NCBI GenBank assembly: GCA_949317995.1
Contig: OX439039.1
Location: forward strand, 15,057,282-15,121,281
Origin: Acholoe squamosa
Taxonomy: Eukaryota; Annelida; Polychaeta; Phyllodocida; Polynoidae
DNA: 64,000 bases
Direction of reading: 5' to 3'
The notes beneath the pieces were generated by a model. It was not told where the DNA came from and did not search any database. It saw only the letters and a program-made list of their open reading frames with translations. This document shows, in pieces, positions 53,644-63,577 of this stretch; the first letter of the stretch is position 1; every line of letters starts with the position of its first letter. Both the position numbers and the translations under genes were made by a program.

Positions 53644-55044
53644 CTATTGGGACTTCGACTCCGTCCTGGACCTCCGTCCTGGACCTATTGCATCGTTGCT
53701 CGCATCTGTGTCTAAGATGAAATGTCCCTCGGGGGTGGGATATTTCAATACGGGTGTGTTTCTAAACAAATCTTTTATTTTATTAAAAGATTCTTCTTGC
53801 TCGCTGGTCCATGGGAATGGGTCCCGTGCCCTACCCGGGGTCCAGTGAGCTAAGCACTGCATAGGAAAGCTGACACGAGAATAATTCGGTATGAAATCAC
53901 GGTAGTAGGAACAAAATCCTAGAAATGATCTCACCTCCTTAGCACTTGTGGGTCTTTCCCAATTCTCTACAGCTTCTAATTTCTCCGGATCTGCGCTCAC
54001 ACCACTGGGGGTGATGATCCTTTCCAGGTATGTAATTGTTTTCTTAAACAGGTTACATTTCTTGGGTTTGAGCTTTAGGCCGTTTGATAGTATCCGGCCT
54101 AGTACCAATTGCAGATTTGCATGGCATTCCTTAAACGACTTGCTGAACACGACAACGTCGTCCAAATAGACCAAACATTTCTTCCACAAAAGATCACTCA
54201 ACAAGGATTCCATCATAGCCTCGAATGTAGCGGGGGCGTTACACAATCCGAAGGGTAAGACATTATACTCGAATAGCCCCATATGACTGGAGAACGCTGT
54301 TTTCTCCATGTCATCGGGGTGCATCGGTATCTGCCAATACCCGGATTGTAAGTCCAAGGTACAGAACCATTGGTTCCCACCCAAGCTATCTAATGTCTCG
54401 TCTATCCTTGGTAAAGGATACGAGTTCTTCTTTGTCATACCGTTCAGTTTTCGGTAGTCGACACAAAAGCGGATTGTACCGTCTTTCTTAGTGGTCATAC
54501 AAACAGGACTGGACCAGGGACTCGAGCTTGGCACGATGACCCCTAGGTCCAACTGTTTTTGTATTTCCTGTTCGCAAATTAACTTCTTCTTAAGAGGAAG
54601 TCTGCGATACGGGATTTTAAAAGGTTTCTCGTTGCCCACATCTATGGTGTGCAACACCTTGTCGGATCTACCCACCGGTCCCCCTTCCCTACCAAAAGCA
54701 CCCTCGTACTTTTGTAGGAGTTTCGCTAGGCACTCCTTATCCTCCGTATTCTGTAAATCTGATTGTTCAATCAGCTTTTGAAATTCTTCATCCAATGGAT
54801 GCTTACTAACAGGGTTTAGTGGTTTATTGAACCTAGCCTCGGCGACGTGTTCGACCGAACTCATCACACCCACACTGTCGCCTCGCTTCAAGTAAATCAC
54901 TGAACCACTTCGGTTAGTCATGGGTAATACAGTCCAAGCTGCATTAGCCACTAATGTATCCACTGATACTTGATAAATACACCGTGTCGGGTTCATAGAC
55001 TCCAGTTTCATTCCTCTGGGCCATCGATCCGCCACAAAGGACAT
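53644..55044 (-). CDS. pol: Reverse transcriptase and start of RNase H
   Basis: The RT fold is complete: FCVDYRKLNG, LDLQSGYWQIP, LPFGLCNAPATFE and catalytic YLDD at residues 293-296, followed by FLGFCSYYRDFIPNYS of the connection region. RNase H begins with FILDTDASNDAIG and is then cut short: a 13-bp tandem duplication at 53661-53686 shifts the frame. Confidence 0.92.
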   Translation of the reverse strand: MSFVADRWPRGMKLESMNPTRCIYQVSVDTLVANAAWTVLPMTNRSGSVIYLKRGDSVGVMSSVEHVAEARFNKPLNPVSKHPLDEEFQKLIEQSDLQNTEDKECLAKLLQKYEGAFGREGGPVGRSDKVLHTIDVGNEKPFKIPYRRLPLKKKLICEQEIQKQLDLGVIVPSSSPWSSPVCMTTKKDGTIRFCVDYRKLNGMTKKNSYPLPRIDETLDSLGGNQWFCTLDLQSGYWQIPMHPDDMEKTAFSSHMGLFEYNVLPFGLCNAPATFEAMMESLLSDLLWKKCLVYLDDVVVFSKSFKECHANLQLVLGRILSNGLKLKPKKCNLFKKTITYLERIITPSGVSADPEKLEAVENWERPTSAKEVRSFLGFCSYYRDFIPNYSRVSFPMQCLAHWTPGRARDPFPWTSEQEESFNKIKDLFRNTPVLKYPTPEGHFILDTDASNDAIGPGRRSRTESKSQ

Positions 55045-55282
55045 CGCAAGTGGTACCCGGTGGGATCTTCACCGTATGTATCACTGATGCGACCGAAGAC
55101 ACCTGTCTCAATACGCATTGGACATGCAAGCCATACGGGTTCCGTATACTCATCATACCATCCCTGGGGTCCAAGACGGCCCCATATAAGCTCGCAAAAT
55201 CCAATCCGAGGATTCCGTCATCACTAACCTCTGCTATAGTTGGCGAAAGAACAAATTCTTTGCCTCCTATACGGATAGGCAT
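54944..55282 (-). CDS. Protease C-terminal part and linker (frame-shifted)
   Basis: Begins MPIRIGGKEFVLSPTIAEV and includes DGILGLDF, the conserved protease helix motif. It overlaps the previous frame by about 58 bp and the RT frame by 100 bp, so two frame changes are needed in this copy. Confidence 0.75.
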   Translation of the reverse strand: MPIRIGGKEFVLSPTIAEVSDDGILGLDFASLYGAVLDPRDGMMSIRNPYGLHVQCVLRQVSSVASVIHTVKIPPGTTCDVLCGGSMAQRNETGVYEPDTVYLSSISGYISG

Positions 55283-55787
55283 TTACCCCCGTTTTGAGGT
55301 TCTCATGACTGCCAGCCACCGAGTCGAAGAATCTTTTGGACACACAGGAGTGGCTGGCTCCAGTATCCACCAAGAATTCACCTACCCGGCCTTCCACAGA
55401 TATGGGTACATACCACCGTCTCCCCCCTAAAGGAGAAGGGTTACTGGTAAACTGGTGAAAGTCTCCCGAATCACCAAGATTCAATCCGAGTCCTCTCAAA
55501 AATTCCAGACACGGATGACTTGGGGGAAGGCGTGTCCCACACACTCGAATCAACTCCTTGATCCATCCTTCCTCTCCCCCAGTGCGGCCACTCGCCTCTA
55601 TATGTTCACCACTGTACACATAAGCACTAGGGTCCCTGGCCGCGGCCGTAGTGCAGGGGTGCGCACCCACAGTCACCCGACCTCCAGGTGAATTTGATTC
55701 GAAATCTTCCACCAGGTCACCCCCAGTAGCGTTTTGGCATTCGTTCCTCTCAGGGGTTATACCCAATGCCGTGGATACAACCCCCAC
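55224..55787 (-). CDS. Aspartic protease, N-terminal part
   Basis: The catalytic triad is visible in FLVDTGASHSCVSKRFF (DTGA at residues 141-144). It opens in the -1 frame at the end of the nucleocapsid, near GGAAAAC. The frame ends before the second half of the fold, which continues at 55282-54944. Confidence 0.85.
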   Translation of the reverse strand: MGVVSTALGITPERNECQNATGGDLVEDFESNSPGGRVTVGAHPCTTAAARDPSAYVYSGEHIEASGRTGGEEGWIKELIRVCGTRLPPSHPCLEFLRGLGLNLGDSGDFHQFTSNPSPLGGRRWYVPISVEGRVGEFLVDTGASHSCVSKRFFDSVAGSHENLKTGVNAYPYRRQRICSFANYSRG

Positions 55788-56017
55788 TAGTTTTCCACCT
55801 CAGCGGAATCTGTAGCGTTCTCCCCGCCTTCGCCGTTACCTTCGGCTTCATAGAAGGCAGCCATTACCGGCTTAGCAGCGGTACATTCAGAGGAGTAGTG
55901 TCCCATGCGCTGGCACCTGAAACACTTAACAGTCCGGCGATCCACTCGGGGCCTTTGCCGACTGGCTTGGAGGGCATCTGTAATTTTCTTACACATATCC
56001 TCCATAAGTTTGGTCAT
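55787..56017 (-). CDS. Nucleocapsid zinc knuckle segment
   Basis: Contains CFRCQRMGHYSSEC, a CCHC knuckle (C-X2-C-X4-H-X4-C) for RNA packaging. It is in a different frame from the upstream Gag; the same frame is open back to about 56100, so the join is by frameshift or an inactivating indel. Confidence 0.85.
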   Translation of the reverse strand: MTKLMEDMCKKITDALQASRQRPRVDRRTVKCFRCQRMGHYSSECTAAKPVMAAFYEAEGNGEGGENATDSAEVEN

Positions 56018-58857
56018 GTCTGGAGACTGACCCTTCGCTTTATCAGTGCTTTCAAGAGGCTTGATTGCCTTCTCACCAACTTTCGGGTCACTTCTGACCT
56101 CGGCTTATTAAACGCCTTCCTCGGAATATACTTCCTACCTGAAGCATTTTTCCTTAGCTGCATCGAACAGAAGGTGCCGTCCTCCTGCTCGATTTCAATC
56201 AGTTCAAAGTCATCCGAGGTACTATTTACCTCAGACCGCTGAGCTACTGATGCTAGGGGAGCCGAGCCAGTGGCATTCGGTATGTCCCCGGCTAACATGG
56301 TTCGCTTCTTCAGGGCCATATCTATACCATTAAATATGCCGTGCAATGTTATGCCTTCTTTCCAGGCATCTCTGGCAGCTATTTGCTCGTCTCGGTCTCT
56401 TAGACCCTTAACGAATTGTGTAATTAAATCGTCCATGTACCAGTCCTGGTTTTCAGTACCAGGCCTGGCCTTGCTTAGCAGGGCATGGAGCTCCATACCG
56501 TATGCTCTGAAAGCTTCGTTAGGCTTCTGCATGCGTTTCTTAAAGCGGACCATCGGATCCTCCTTGATCATGTTACACAACAGTCCACTAGCAGATTCTA
56601 CTAACTGCTCAAAACTTCCTACGAGACCGTACCAGGTCCGCCATTGCTCTACAGCCATGCGACCCGGCCCGCCTTTCAAGCATCTCACCAGATGCGGCTT
56701 GGCCTCGTAAGGGGTCCAACCATTACAATTCATCACATCGATGAAATCTTCGAACCACTCTTTCCATGGTCGAGTACCGTCGTATTCCTTGGGAGTCACG
56801 GCTACCCTTCGGGCGGAATTATGAGCATACATCAATCTAGTGCATTGTTGTTTGCTCCACTCAATCGCCTTGGTTTCGTTCAAGGTTCGATTGCCTCCTA
56901 TACCTCCAAAGCTTGTGTTGCCTGGTGGAGGCGGTGGTGGCGGCTGGCTATACGTCCACTGTGAACCACTGTGATTCGTATAGCCTCCACCACCTTGGTT
57001 AGGGCCGGTACCCGAGGTACTATTGCTACCGGTAGTACCCGTAGCACCGCCCCCCCCTTGTGTACTTTGTTGGCCGCCATTGGATGGCTGGTTCCCTGTC
57101 GGGTGACTACCATCGTTTGCTGGAGCCTGTTGGCCGCTGTCGTTATCAGCTCCCAATCCAACATTTTCTGTCTGATCCACATGTATGTGGAAGCCACTAG
57201 TTTCCGCGCTAATGTCGGAGGCATCCCGAGGTACATAGTCCGGGTCTAAGTTGTGGACTATAGGGACCTCACTTATCCGGACTCTACTAGTTCGGCCGTG
57301 CTTATCTTGGGTTCTGATGTAAACTCCCCCTTGATCTACATTCCGCGTTGCATTGTCATTGACAAAAGGATTGTATTGCGGATGCTTAGGTGTTGAACAG
57401 GAAACTGGGTCTCCTTGTTTAACAAACGTCGAGTTCAGGTTTAAGTCCTTACTCGCAGGAGGAGCATTCGCCTGCTCTTGCTCCTGTAAATAACTCTCCA
57501 TGGCAGACTTATTTATTGTGAGGGTAGCTACGTCTGTAGTGAGATTTCGCTGCTCCTCCCTTAGCTGTGCATTTTCTGATAAGATCTCGGATCGGATCTT
57601 CTCGTTTTCTGCAACTGCTCGGTTACGTTCCTCCTGGGCGGCTAATGCCTCCCGCTTAAAAGTATCCTTCAACAGACGGTACTTTTCACCTTTCTCCTTC
57701 TGAGACCGCTGATATTCATTGGCCTCTATCTTGATCTCGGATTGTTCCGAGACCAACTTGGCCTCCGTCTCTGCCTTACGGAGTTGAAGTTTCTTTAACT
57801 TCTCCTCCATGGCATGCAACTCGGATTGTAGTTTGTTTACATCCCGGGCCTTAGCAACCTCCTCGGCTCTAGCCTTTTCGATTGCTCTGAGTTTATTGGC
57901 TTCTTCGAGTTCCAGCTCAGCCAATCTTCTCTCTTTTTCCCGTTCGTCTTTCTCCTTTTGCTCCAATCGATGGGCTACAGAAGTTAGGTGATATTTTAGG
58001 TCCGATTCTTTTAGAATCGCCTCCTGTTCAACGGATTGTAATTTGCCGATCCGAGATTTAGTCTCCTCTTCTATTTTCAATTGGGCTGCCATGAATTGTT
58101 CATGTTGCCTCTTAGCCTGTAACTCTACCTGTTCCTTGGCTTTCAAATAGGCCGAGGTAGTTTTATACCCAGGGCCCATCCGACGTCCGTATATCGACTT
58201 GCGGCTGCCTCCAGGGTTGAACATGGAGTCAGACAAGCCTTCGTACAAAGACAGGCCTAAGTAATGCTTCTCCGAGTTCCTTGGTTCGGCATCCCGAGGC
58301 TTAGTCTTCGGGGTTGCTTTAGGGACCAATGGGTCCTTTATAGCTTTGCCATCGTCGTTATCATGATCCGACGATGTCATTAATGGGGCTACTCCGTTTG
58401 CCCCCTCTGGTACCGCTCCCGGGGGGGTCGCGGTACGCTGCATAAGGCTTTGTGCCATTGGGGTACCCAAGCTGCTAGCCGAGCCTGCTGGTATAATAGG
58501 ACCCAGCTGGCGCCTGCTAGTTATAACTCGGGACCAATCGCTCAAGTCCAAAGTTGGGGGTCTTAATACCCCCCTAAACAGTCCTGTGTCCGGTGCCACC
58601 GTTTGAGGTGTACCCGGATACAATCTTACGATGCCACCTCCATTACTGGTGGCACCGTCTATTAAACCGGGTGTCGAGAAAACAGTCTGGACACCCTCTG
58701 GGTTGAACATTTGTTGTTGACCGGGCTTCCAGTCTAACAACAGATGCTGGGATGTAAAGCCATCCTCTTCGAATCCCTCTAGCCCAGGGCTGGGGGGATC
58801 CGCATCGGGTTTCTCGAGGCTTTCGGCCAATTTGGCCGCGCTCCACCCCCGAACCAA
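56014..58857 (-). CDS. gag: Gag of the Ty3/gypsy element
   Basis: A 947-codon frame, open from within the primer-site region; it starts at TTG and its first ATG is about codon 50 (58710). A long charged coiled coil (roughly residues 235-455, rich in EKEKERRLAE-like repeats) precedes a Gly/Gln/Ser/Pro-rich linker and a capsid-like stretch containing WKEWFEDFIDVMN and WRTWYGLVG, as in retrotransposon Gag. The frame leaves the nucleocapsid frame at about 56100: the next frame carries the zinc knuckle. The large N-terminal coiled coil makes it long for Gag. Confidence 0.85.
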   Translation of the reverse strand: MVRGWSAAKLAESLEKPDADPPSPGLEGFEEDGFTSQHLLLDWKPGQQQMFNPEGVQTVFSTPGLIDGATSNGGGIVRLYPGTPQTVAPDTGLFRGVLRPPTLDLSDWSRVITSRRQLGPIIPAGSASSLGTPMAQSLMQRTATPPGAVPEGANGVAPLMTSSDHDNDDGKAIKDPLVPKATPKTKPRDAEPRNSEKHYLGLSLYEGLSDSMFNPGGSRKSIYGRRMGPGYKTTSAYLKAKEQVELQAKRQHEQFMAAQLKIEEETKSRIGKLQSVEQEAILKESDLKYHLTSVAHRLEQKEKDEREKERRLAELELEEANKLRAIEKARAEEVAKARDVNKLQSELHAMEEKLKKLQLRKAETEAKLVSEQSEIKIEANEYQRSQKEKGEKYRLLKDTFKREALAAQEERNRAVAENEKIRSEILSENAQLREEQRNLTTDVATLTINKSAMESYLQEQEQANAPPASKDLNLNSTFVKQGDPVSCSTPKHPQYNPFVNDNATRNVDQGGVYIRTQDKHGRTSRVRISEVPIVHNLDPDYVPRDASDISAETSGFHIHVDQTENVGLGADNDSGQQAPANDGSHPTGNQPSNGGQQSTQGGGGATGTTGSNSTSGTGPNQGGGGYTNHSGSQWTYSQPPPPPPPGNTSFGGIGGNRTLNETKAIEWSKQQCTRLMYAHNSARRVAVTPKEYDGTRPWKEWFEDFIDVMNCNGWTPYEAKPHLVRCLKGGPGRMAVEQWRTWYGLVGSFEQLVESASGLLCNMIKEDPMVRFKKRMQKPNEAFRAYGMELHALLSKARPGTENQDWYMDDLITQFVKGLRDRDEQIAARDAWKEGITLHGIFNGIDMALKKRTMLAGDIPNATGSAPLASVAQRSEVNSTSDDFELIEIEQEDGTFCSMQLRKNASGRKYIPRKAFNKPRSEVTRKLVRRQSSLLKALIKRRVSLQT

Positions 58858-58860
58858 CTG

Positions 58861-58872
58861 GTCACGGCACCA
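58861..58872 (-). promoter_or_regulatory. Primer-binding site, tRNA-His-like
   Basis: One base after the LTR the minus strand reads TGGTGCCGTGAC, complementary to CCA plus the 3' acceptor end of animal tRNA-His as I remember it (12 matches, then divergence). Confidence 0.7.
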
Positions 58873-58873
58873 G

Positions 58874-59236
58874 TGTAATGGTTCGTATCGACTTATATGT
58901 TGGGTGGCTCGTTCGCTCGCTTATCACTAGAGATACCAACACAACACGAGTAGTTCGGGTTGGGCAAAGCCCCGGATACCCCTACCTCTTGGGTAGGACT
59001 TTATTGAATAATCAGTAGGTAATAACTAAGCGTCTTGACTGGACCATGTCCAGTCCCCTTCTGCCGCTCGTCCGGCTTCTTAGTAGAAGCTGGACGCGAG
59101 GCATGGTGCTGCCCCCTCTTGTACCAACGGGGTATCGCAAAGCGACACCTAGCTGGCATAGAAGGAACAAGCACCACACAAACACGTCTCTCGGATGAAC
59201 GGCACTAATATATATACAACGATGCCGGCCCCTACA
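58874..59236 (-). repeat. 5' LTR of the Ty3/gypsy element
   Basis: Starts TGTAGGGGCCGG and ends GAACCATTACA on the minus strand. It includes TATATATAT about 20-30 bp from its start. Identical in length to the other LTR. Confidence 0.95.
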
Positions 59237-59579
59237 TTAGCATCCCATTGATACTCTAAACATCCCTGTACTTCAGGGGATTATAGTCTGCCCATTTATA
59301 TCACTTTTACCCTACAAAAGAAGAACAAACTAGTTAGCCGGTGTATTGTGCTTCAGAGGAAATGGGTTTTGAGATTTTACACCCCTTAGGGTGCCTCTAG
59401 CTTCACGTTAGTCTACTCATGTTATCCTAGTGCATACAAGGCGCTACTGATACGCCAGGGTGGGCTCAACAAGATTATTCTCACAGTGAGAATTGAAGGT
59501 GTTGATATCCATTTAATCCCAGCCTTGGGTTTCTGATCTAAACACTTGCAATTGGTATCTGGCTATTAAAACATCTATA

Positions 59580-59657
59580 CGGTCGGCCCTTGCCTCCTCA
59601 GCCCTTTAATTCCTCAGATCCCTTATTTTCAAAATCTGAGGAAGCAAGGGTCGACTA
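59580..59657. mobile_element. Short pogo/Tigger-like MITE
   Basis: CGGTCGGCCCTTGCCTCCTC at the left and GAGGAAGCAAGGGTCGACTA at the right are inverted repeats; about 78 bp in all. Confidence 0.6.
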
Positions 59658-60050
59658 TCCTTGAAACACTATCAAAACCATATGCTTATAACATTAAATT
59701 CATCGTATTTTGAGGAGTATGATTAATTGCAAATTTTTAATATATGATGATAATGTGGACTGCATGAGATGAAAGTCATGGCGGATTTAGAGGGGGACTT
59801 GGGGGTGTGCGCCCCCCCCCCTTTCCCAGTACTTAAGAGTTTAATTACTTATTTTGGACCCCAAAATTTGCTCAAAAATAGGGGATGCAGCCCGTCTTTT
59901 TAGGCCGTGCCCCCTCCTTTTCCAAATCCTGGATCCGCCACTGGAAAGAACTGCTCAATTACATATAAGGGGGCCTCATGGGACATTACAACCTCCCCAG
60001 AGTATCCAAGTTTCAAGTTTCAGAAGTACAACGCCCACTCCTGTGGTATA

Positions 60051-60226
60051 CAGTCAACCCTTGCTTCCTCAGATGTTGAAAATGCAGTGTCAATTGTCTG
60101 AGGAAGCAAATTGATCGAGGATTCAAGTCCAGATACGATAGAAAATATAGACGGATTTATTAATCCTGTGTCTGAGGTAATGAGGGATCTGAGGAATTAA
60201 ATGGTTGAGGAAGCAAGGGCCGACTG
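60051..60226. mobile_element. Pogo/Tigger-like MITE
   Basis: The ends CAGTCAACCCTTGCTTCCTC and GAGGAAGCAAGGGCCGACTG are flanked by TA on both sides. CAGTCG-type ends with a TA duplication are typical of Tigger/pogo elements; no transposase is present. Confidence 0.7.
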
Positions 60227-60269
60227 TAATCACATTTCTATCTACAGGTTAAAGGGTACCAAGGTTCTT

Positions 60270-60510
60270 ACTAGGGGGTGTGGAATGGGGGTCCCCCTTG
60301 TCACATGTAGATTTTAAGAAATGGTTATATCACATGTCACCCAATTCCCCATGTCTCCTGTCACCTCTAAGAACCCATCATGTCCCATGTCAAATTTGAT
60401 AAAGCACCTATGTCATGTCACTTATTTTTTTACCTCATGTCACAAAGGACCATGCCACATATCAATTTTAGGAACAGGCCATGTCCCCATGTCAAATTTA
60501 GTGGTCCATA
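60270..60510. repeat. CATGTC iteron array (type 2), long copy
   Basis: About ten CATGTC units on the backbone CATGTCNNATTTTAAGAAATGG. Compare 14900-14992 and the CTTGTC arrays. Confidence 0.7.
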
Positions 60511-61324
60511 TCCATTAACTACCGTAAAACCACGCATGTAAGCCAAGGCATATTATATGATTATTATTGTTTCTATGCTGATACATACATGTATTCTGAT
60601 GAACAGACCTGGGAAACACCCTACGGTGTCAAAATGTCAGGAGGGGATCCCTTCAATCATTCGCTCTCAGGGATCATTCAACAAAAATTAAATATTCATG
60701 AAATGATTTTCTTAGTATTATATTTTTCAAATGAGAAAGGCTATATTGGGCCAACGTTTGTAACTTCCCCATTTCTGGATGTCCTGCCAACTTTGGCACA
60801 ACTATAAACTAGTCTCTGTTTTGTTTTAGAAAGACTAAAGTCACATGAAAAATTTTCTTTATATTTTTTCTGTATATTTTTCGTTTTTTATAAAATCTTT
60901 CCAATTTTTTTTATGGATATGCAGATAGGGTCATGTGACCCTCCCCTATGGATAGTTGGTCTATCGATAATCTTTTTGAAATCGTTAAGCACATTTTACC
61001 TCTATAATCTTTAAAGGTAAAAAATGAAATTACAGATGAACATTTAGTGATATTTTCTCTATTGTTATTAATTCCATTATGGGGGTGGAGATGTTAATCC
61101 AAAATGCAGAAGACTTGAGATATTGATACTATATACATGCATCCATTGATCTTACAGAATCAAACATGAATGTACAAATAGAATACAGTACATCTCAGGG
61201 CTATAGTTTGGGTTAGGGGGTACAGCGGGCAGCCCCAAGCGGGTGATCCCAGGCTTGCCACTGAACTGACTGCCAGCTGTTCCTCCTAGCTCAAACTACA
61301 GGACTAAGATGTAACAGCAGGATG

Positions 61325-63146
61325 TTACAGCAGGAAAGCAAGGACAACAGGACGTCTAGTTCTTCCTCTTCTTGACGAGCCTCTTGGCCACTTTACGGAC
61401 AGCGTGGGTGGTTGCTCTCTGTCCGTAGAAGCGGGTCGGTTGAGCCTCTTCCACCTCTGGTTCGAGGATCTTGTCTTCAAAGGGATCTCGTTGATTTCCT
61501 GCTCTGTCCTGTTGTCCTCATCCTCCGACAACTCGTCATCACTGAAGCTGACTCCGAGGTCTTCTTCCTCTTCTTCTTCTCGGTTGAGAGTTGTTTTGTT
61601 AGAACCATATTTCACCTTATTCTGCACATTCTGTCTGGTCCTTGGAGTCATCCTCTCATTTCTCAAGAGATGTGTGGCTCTCCTCTGAGGTGTTGCATCA
61701 GGGCCCAAATAATCCTTGTCCACATTGATGGCTGGTGTTGGGGGCACTGGTGGTGGGGGCTCTCTGACTGGTGAGGGTGATGGAGAAGTGAAGAGTTGCC
61801 TGCCTTGTTTCTTAGGCCTGCCCCTTTCTCTGTGTGGTGTTGGGCTTTGGCATGCAGGAATGGAAGCAGGACAGGGAGTAGAAGCAGGGGTGGAGGTTGG
61901 GTCAAGTGTTGCTACTTTCTTTTGGTTGATCAATTTCAGATTCTTGTCCTTTTCCTGTTGTTTCTTTAGGCGCTCTAGCCCTCTCTGGAGGGCATGTGTT
62001 GCTGGCTCTTGGGACCAGGCTCTCTTGCTTCTGTTACCAAATGGAAAAGTATCTACCATAAGTCTCTCTCTTTTAAAGAATGTTCATATCTATCTATTTT
62101 TTTAGTAATAGTATCTTAAATACCTTGCATTCCTCTGGAGCCAGAGGCCTTCAGTCCAAGATGGTGGGTCTGCATTCTATATTATCCATCATTTTCCTTA
62201 CTAGAACTATTACACTATCCCCTGTGCCTTCCCGAGTGAAATAGGACAATCCCAAACACTTGTTAGGACCATCCACTTTTTTTTTCTGGTTTGTACCATA
62301 GACATGACACTACCACTGTGTCTTCCTGGGTGATCCTATGTATAAACTCCAGAGAAAATGTGATGGAGGGTTATGCCCAAAGAAATGATGCAATTGGATG
62401 AGTGAGAGTGGTGAGTGGCCCAAACGGAAGACAAAGTCTTAGTTATGATGAGAAGTGAATTATTTATTTGGAAAAAGAATTGACATGGTTATCAATATAT
62501 ATTATATACTCACTTTGACATGTTGCATCCCAGCCGACTTTCCTCTTCCTCAGTGTTGAAGGGAGTTTCTGATGCAAGGCGTGGTGTGCTATAACATATT
62601 TTGTTATTGAGACTAGTGAGTGATAATCTTTTACTACAAACAAGAAACTTTTGAGTCAAGGTTAATTAAAAAAATGTTTTATTTTTATATCAAATGTTAC
62701 AATGACTTCTTGAATAATAATATCTTTTACAGTTTGTTTAAAAATTTTCATCATCAATTTTTACTTTTTTATATAGTTCTTCTTCTTGCCATCCTTAGAC
62801 CACCTAAAAGCGACAATTAACTTGTTGGGGTCACTCTTTCTCCTCCTGTAAAAAGATGTGATATAAAAATGTGAGAACAGAATGGTAAAATTAAACAGAA
62901 GTATGCTGTAAGTAGGAAGGAACACCAAGTTAAATATAAATACAAACTAAAATGTAGACACAAATAATGCCAGCTGTTCAGGGACTTTGCCTTACCTGCT
63001 GGATCTTCTCACAGGTGAGCCTTGGGGAGAGCCTTGGGGAGAGCCTTGGGAAGACGTAGCAATCATAGGGGAGTCTGTGGCCGACTGCTGGAGGGTTTCC
63101 ACTACCTGCACTAGACTCCTCCATCTCTTGGGACGTAGCGTCCTTG
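61325..63146 (-). CDS. Unrecognised spliced gene, three 3' exons
   Basis: Exons 63146-62996, 62588-62514 and 62069-61325 join in frame with standard sites (acceptors TTACAG, TTATAG, TTTAAAAG; donors CAG|GTAAGG, AAA|GTGAGT). The product is basic and Ser/Pro-rich: RPKRWRSLVQVVETLQQSAT, SQGSPQGSPQGSPVRR, SETPFNTEEEESRLG, then LQRGLERLKKQQEKDKNLK, a Pro-rich part with TPQRRATHLLRNERMTPRTR, an EEEEEEDLGVSF acidic patch and a basic end. Upstream exons are missing. Nuclear location is likely by composition; the function is unknown. After about 61505 a second frame ends in the plausible VRKVAKRLVKKRKN, so the listed C-terminus is uncertain. Confidence 0.6.
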
Positions 63147-63255
63147 CTGTAATTTACATGTAAAAAATTAAATTATAGTTATATAATAGACACAACTAGA
63201 ACAACAAAACTTGGGTTTTATAGGCTTTATTAAACCATAGTAATTATGTCGATCA

Positions 63256-63287
63256 CAACGTTTCAGCTGTAGTTAGCCTTCATCAGG
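63256..63287 (-). ncRNA. Hammerhead-like hairpin motif, copy 2
   Basis: The minus strand reads CUGAUGA, an extra A, stem GGCU / AGCU around AACUAC, then GAAACGUUG. Same plan as copy 1 with a changed stem, so pairing is conserved while sequence is not. 291 bp after the ORF stop. Confidence 0.45.
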
Positions 63288-63577
63288 TGATATAATTATC
63301 AGATACATTGGTTATTAAGTAGTGCTTTGAGCAGGCATTTGTATATGTTGCCATAGATACAACAATGAGGTCATACATGGGGTCAAGGTCGCCTTTATGC
63401 GTCCCAAGGTCAATGTCATTTAAATATTATAATAAATTTCTATACGTCACATGTTACTGATGATTTTCAGCCAAGTTTACAATTTTTCGATTTTTGTATC
63501 AATGTTTACATGATAATAGATATTTTGTGAATTTAACCTTATATAAAAAATGGCATACAAGTATGATGCTATATGTT

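Larger units (their letters stand above)
46608..59236 (-). mobile_element. Ty3/gypsy LTR retrotransposon, 12.6 kb, with extra ORF region
   Basis: Two 363-bp LTRs (46608-46970 and 58874-59236) bound the element, with TTAG duplicated at 46604-46607 and 59237-59240. Minus-strand order: 5' LTR, primer site, gag, CCHC/protease, reverse transcriptase/RNase H, integrase, a 440-bp spacer, about 3.4 kb of extra coding sequence, polypurine tract, 3' LTR. RT before integrase defines Ty3/gypsy. The LTRs differ at six sites with no indel (about 1.7%), so the insertion is recent. Frames are broken in several places, so this copy is probably inactive. Confidence 0.95.
59237..61324. other. Repeat-bearing DNA, no gene
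   Basis: Contains the two CAGTCGACCC MITEs and the CATGTC array listed separately. The rest is AT-rich without exon signals. Confidence 0.45.

Noticed and set aside
46608-59236. Endogenous retrovirus with envelope
   Set aside because: The ORFs after integrase have no signal peptide, cleavage site or membrane span.
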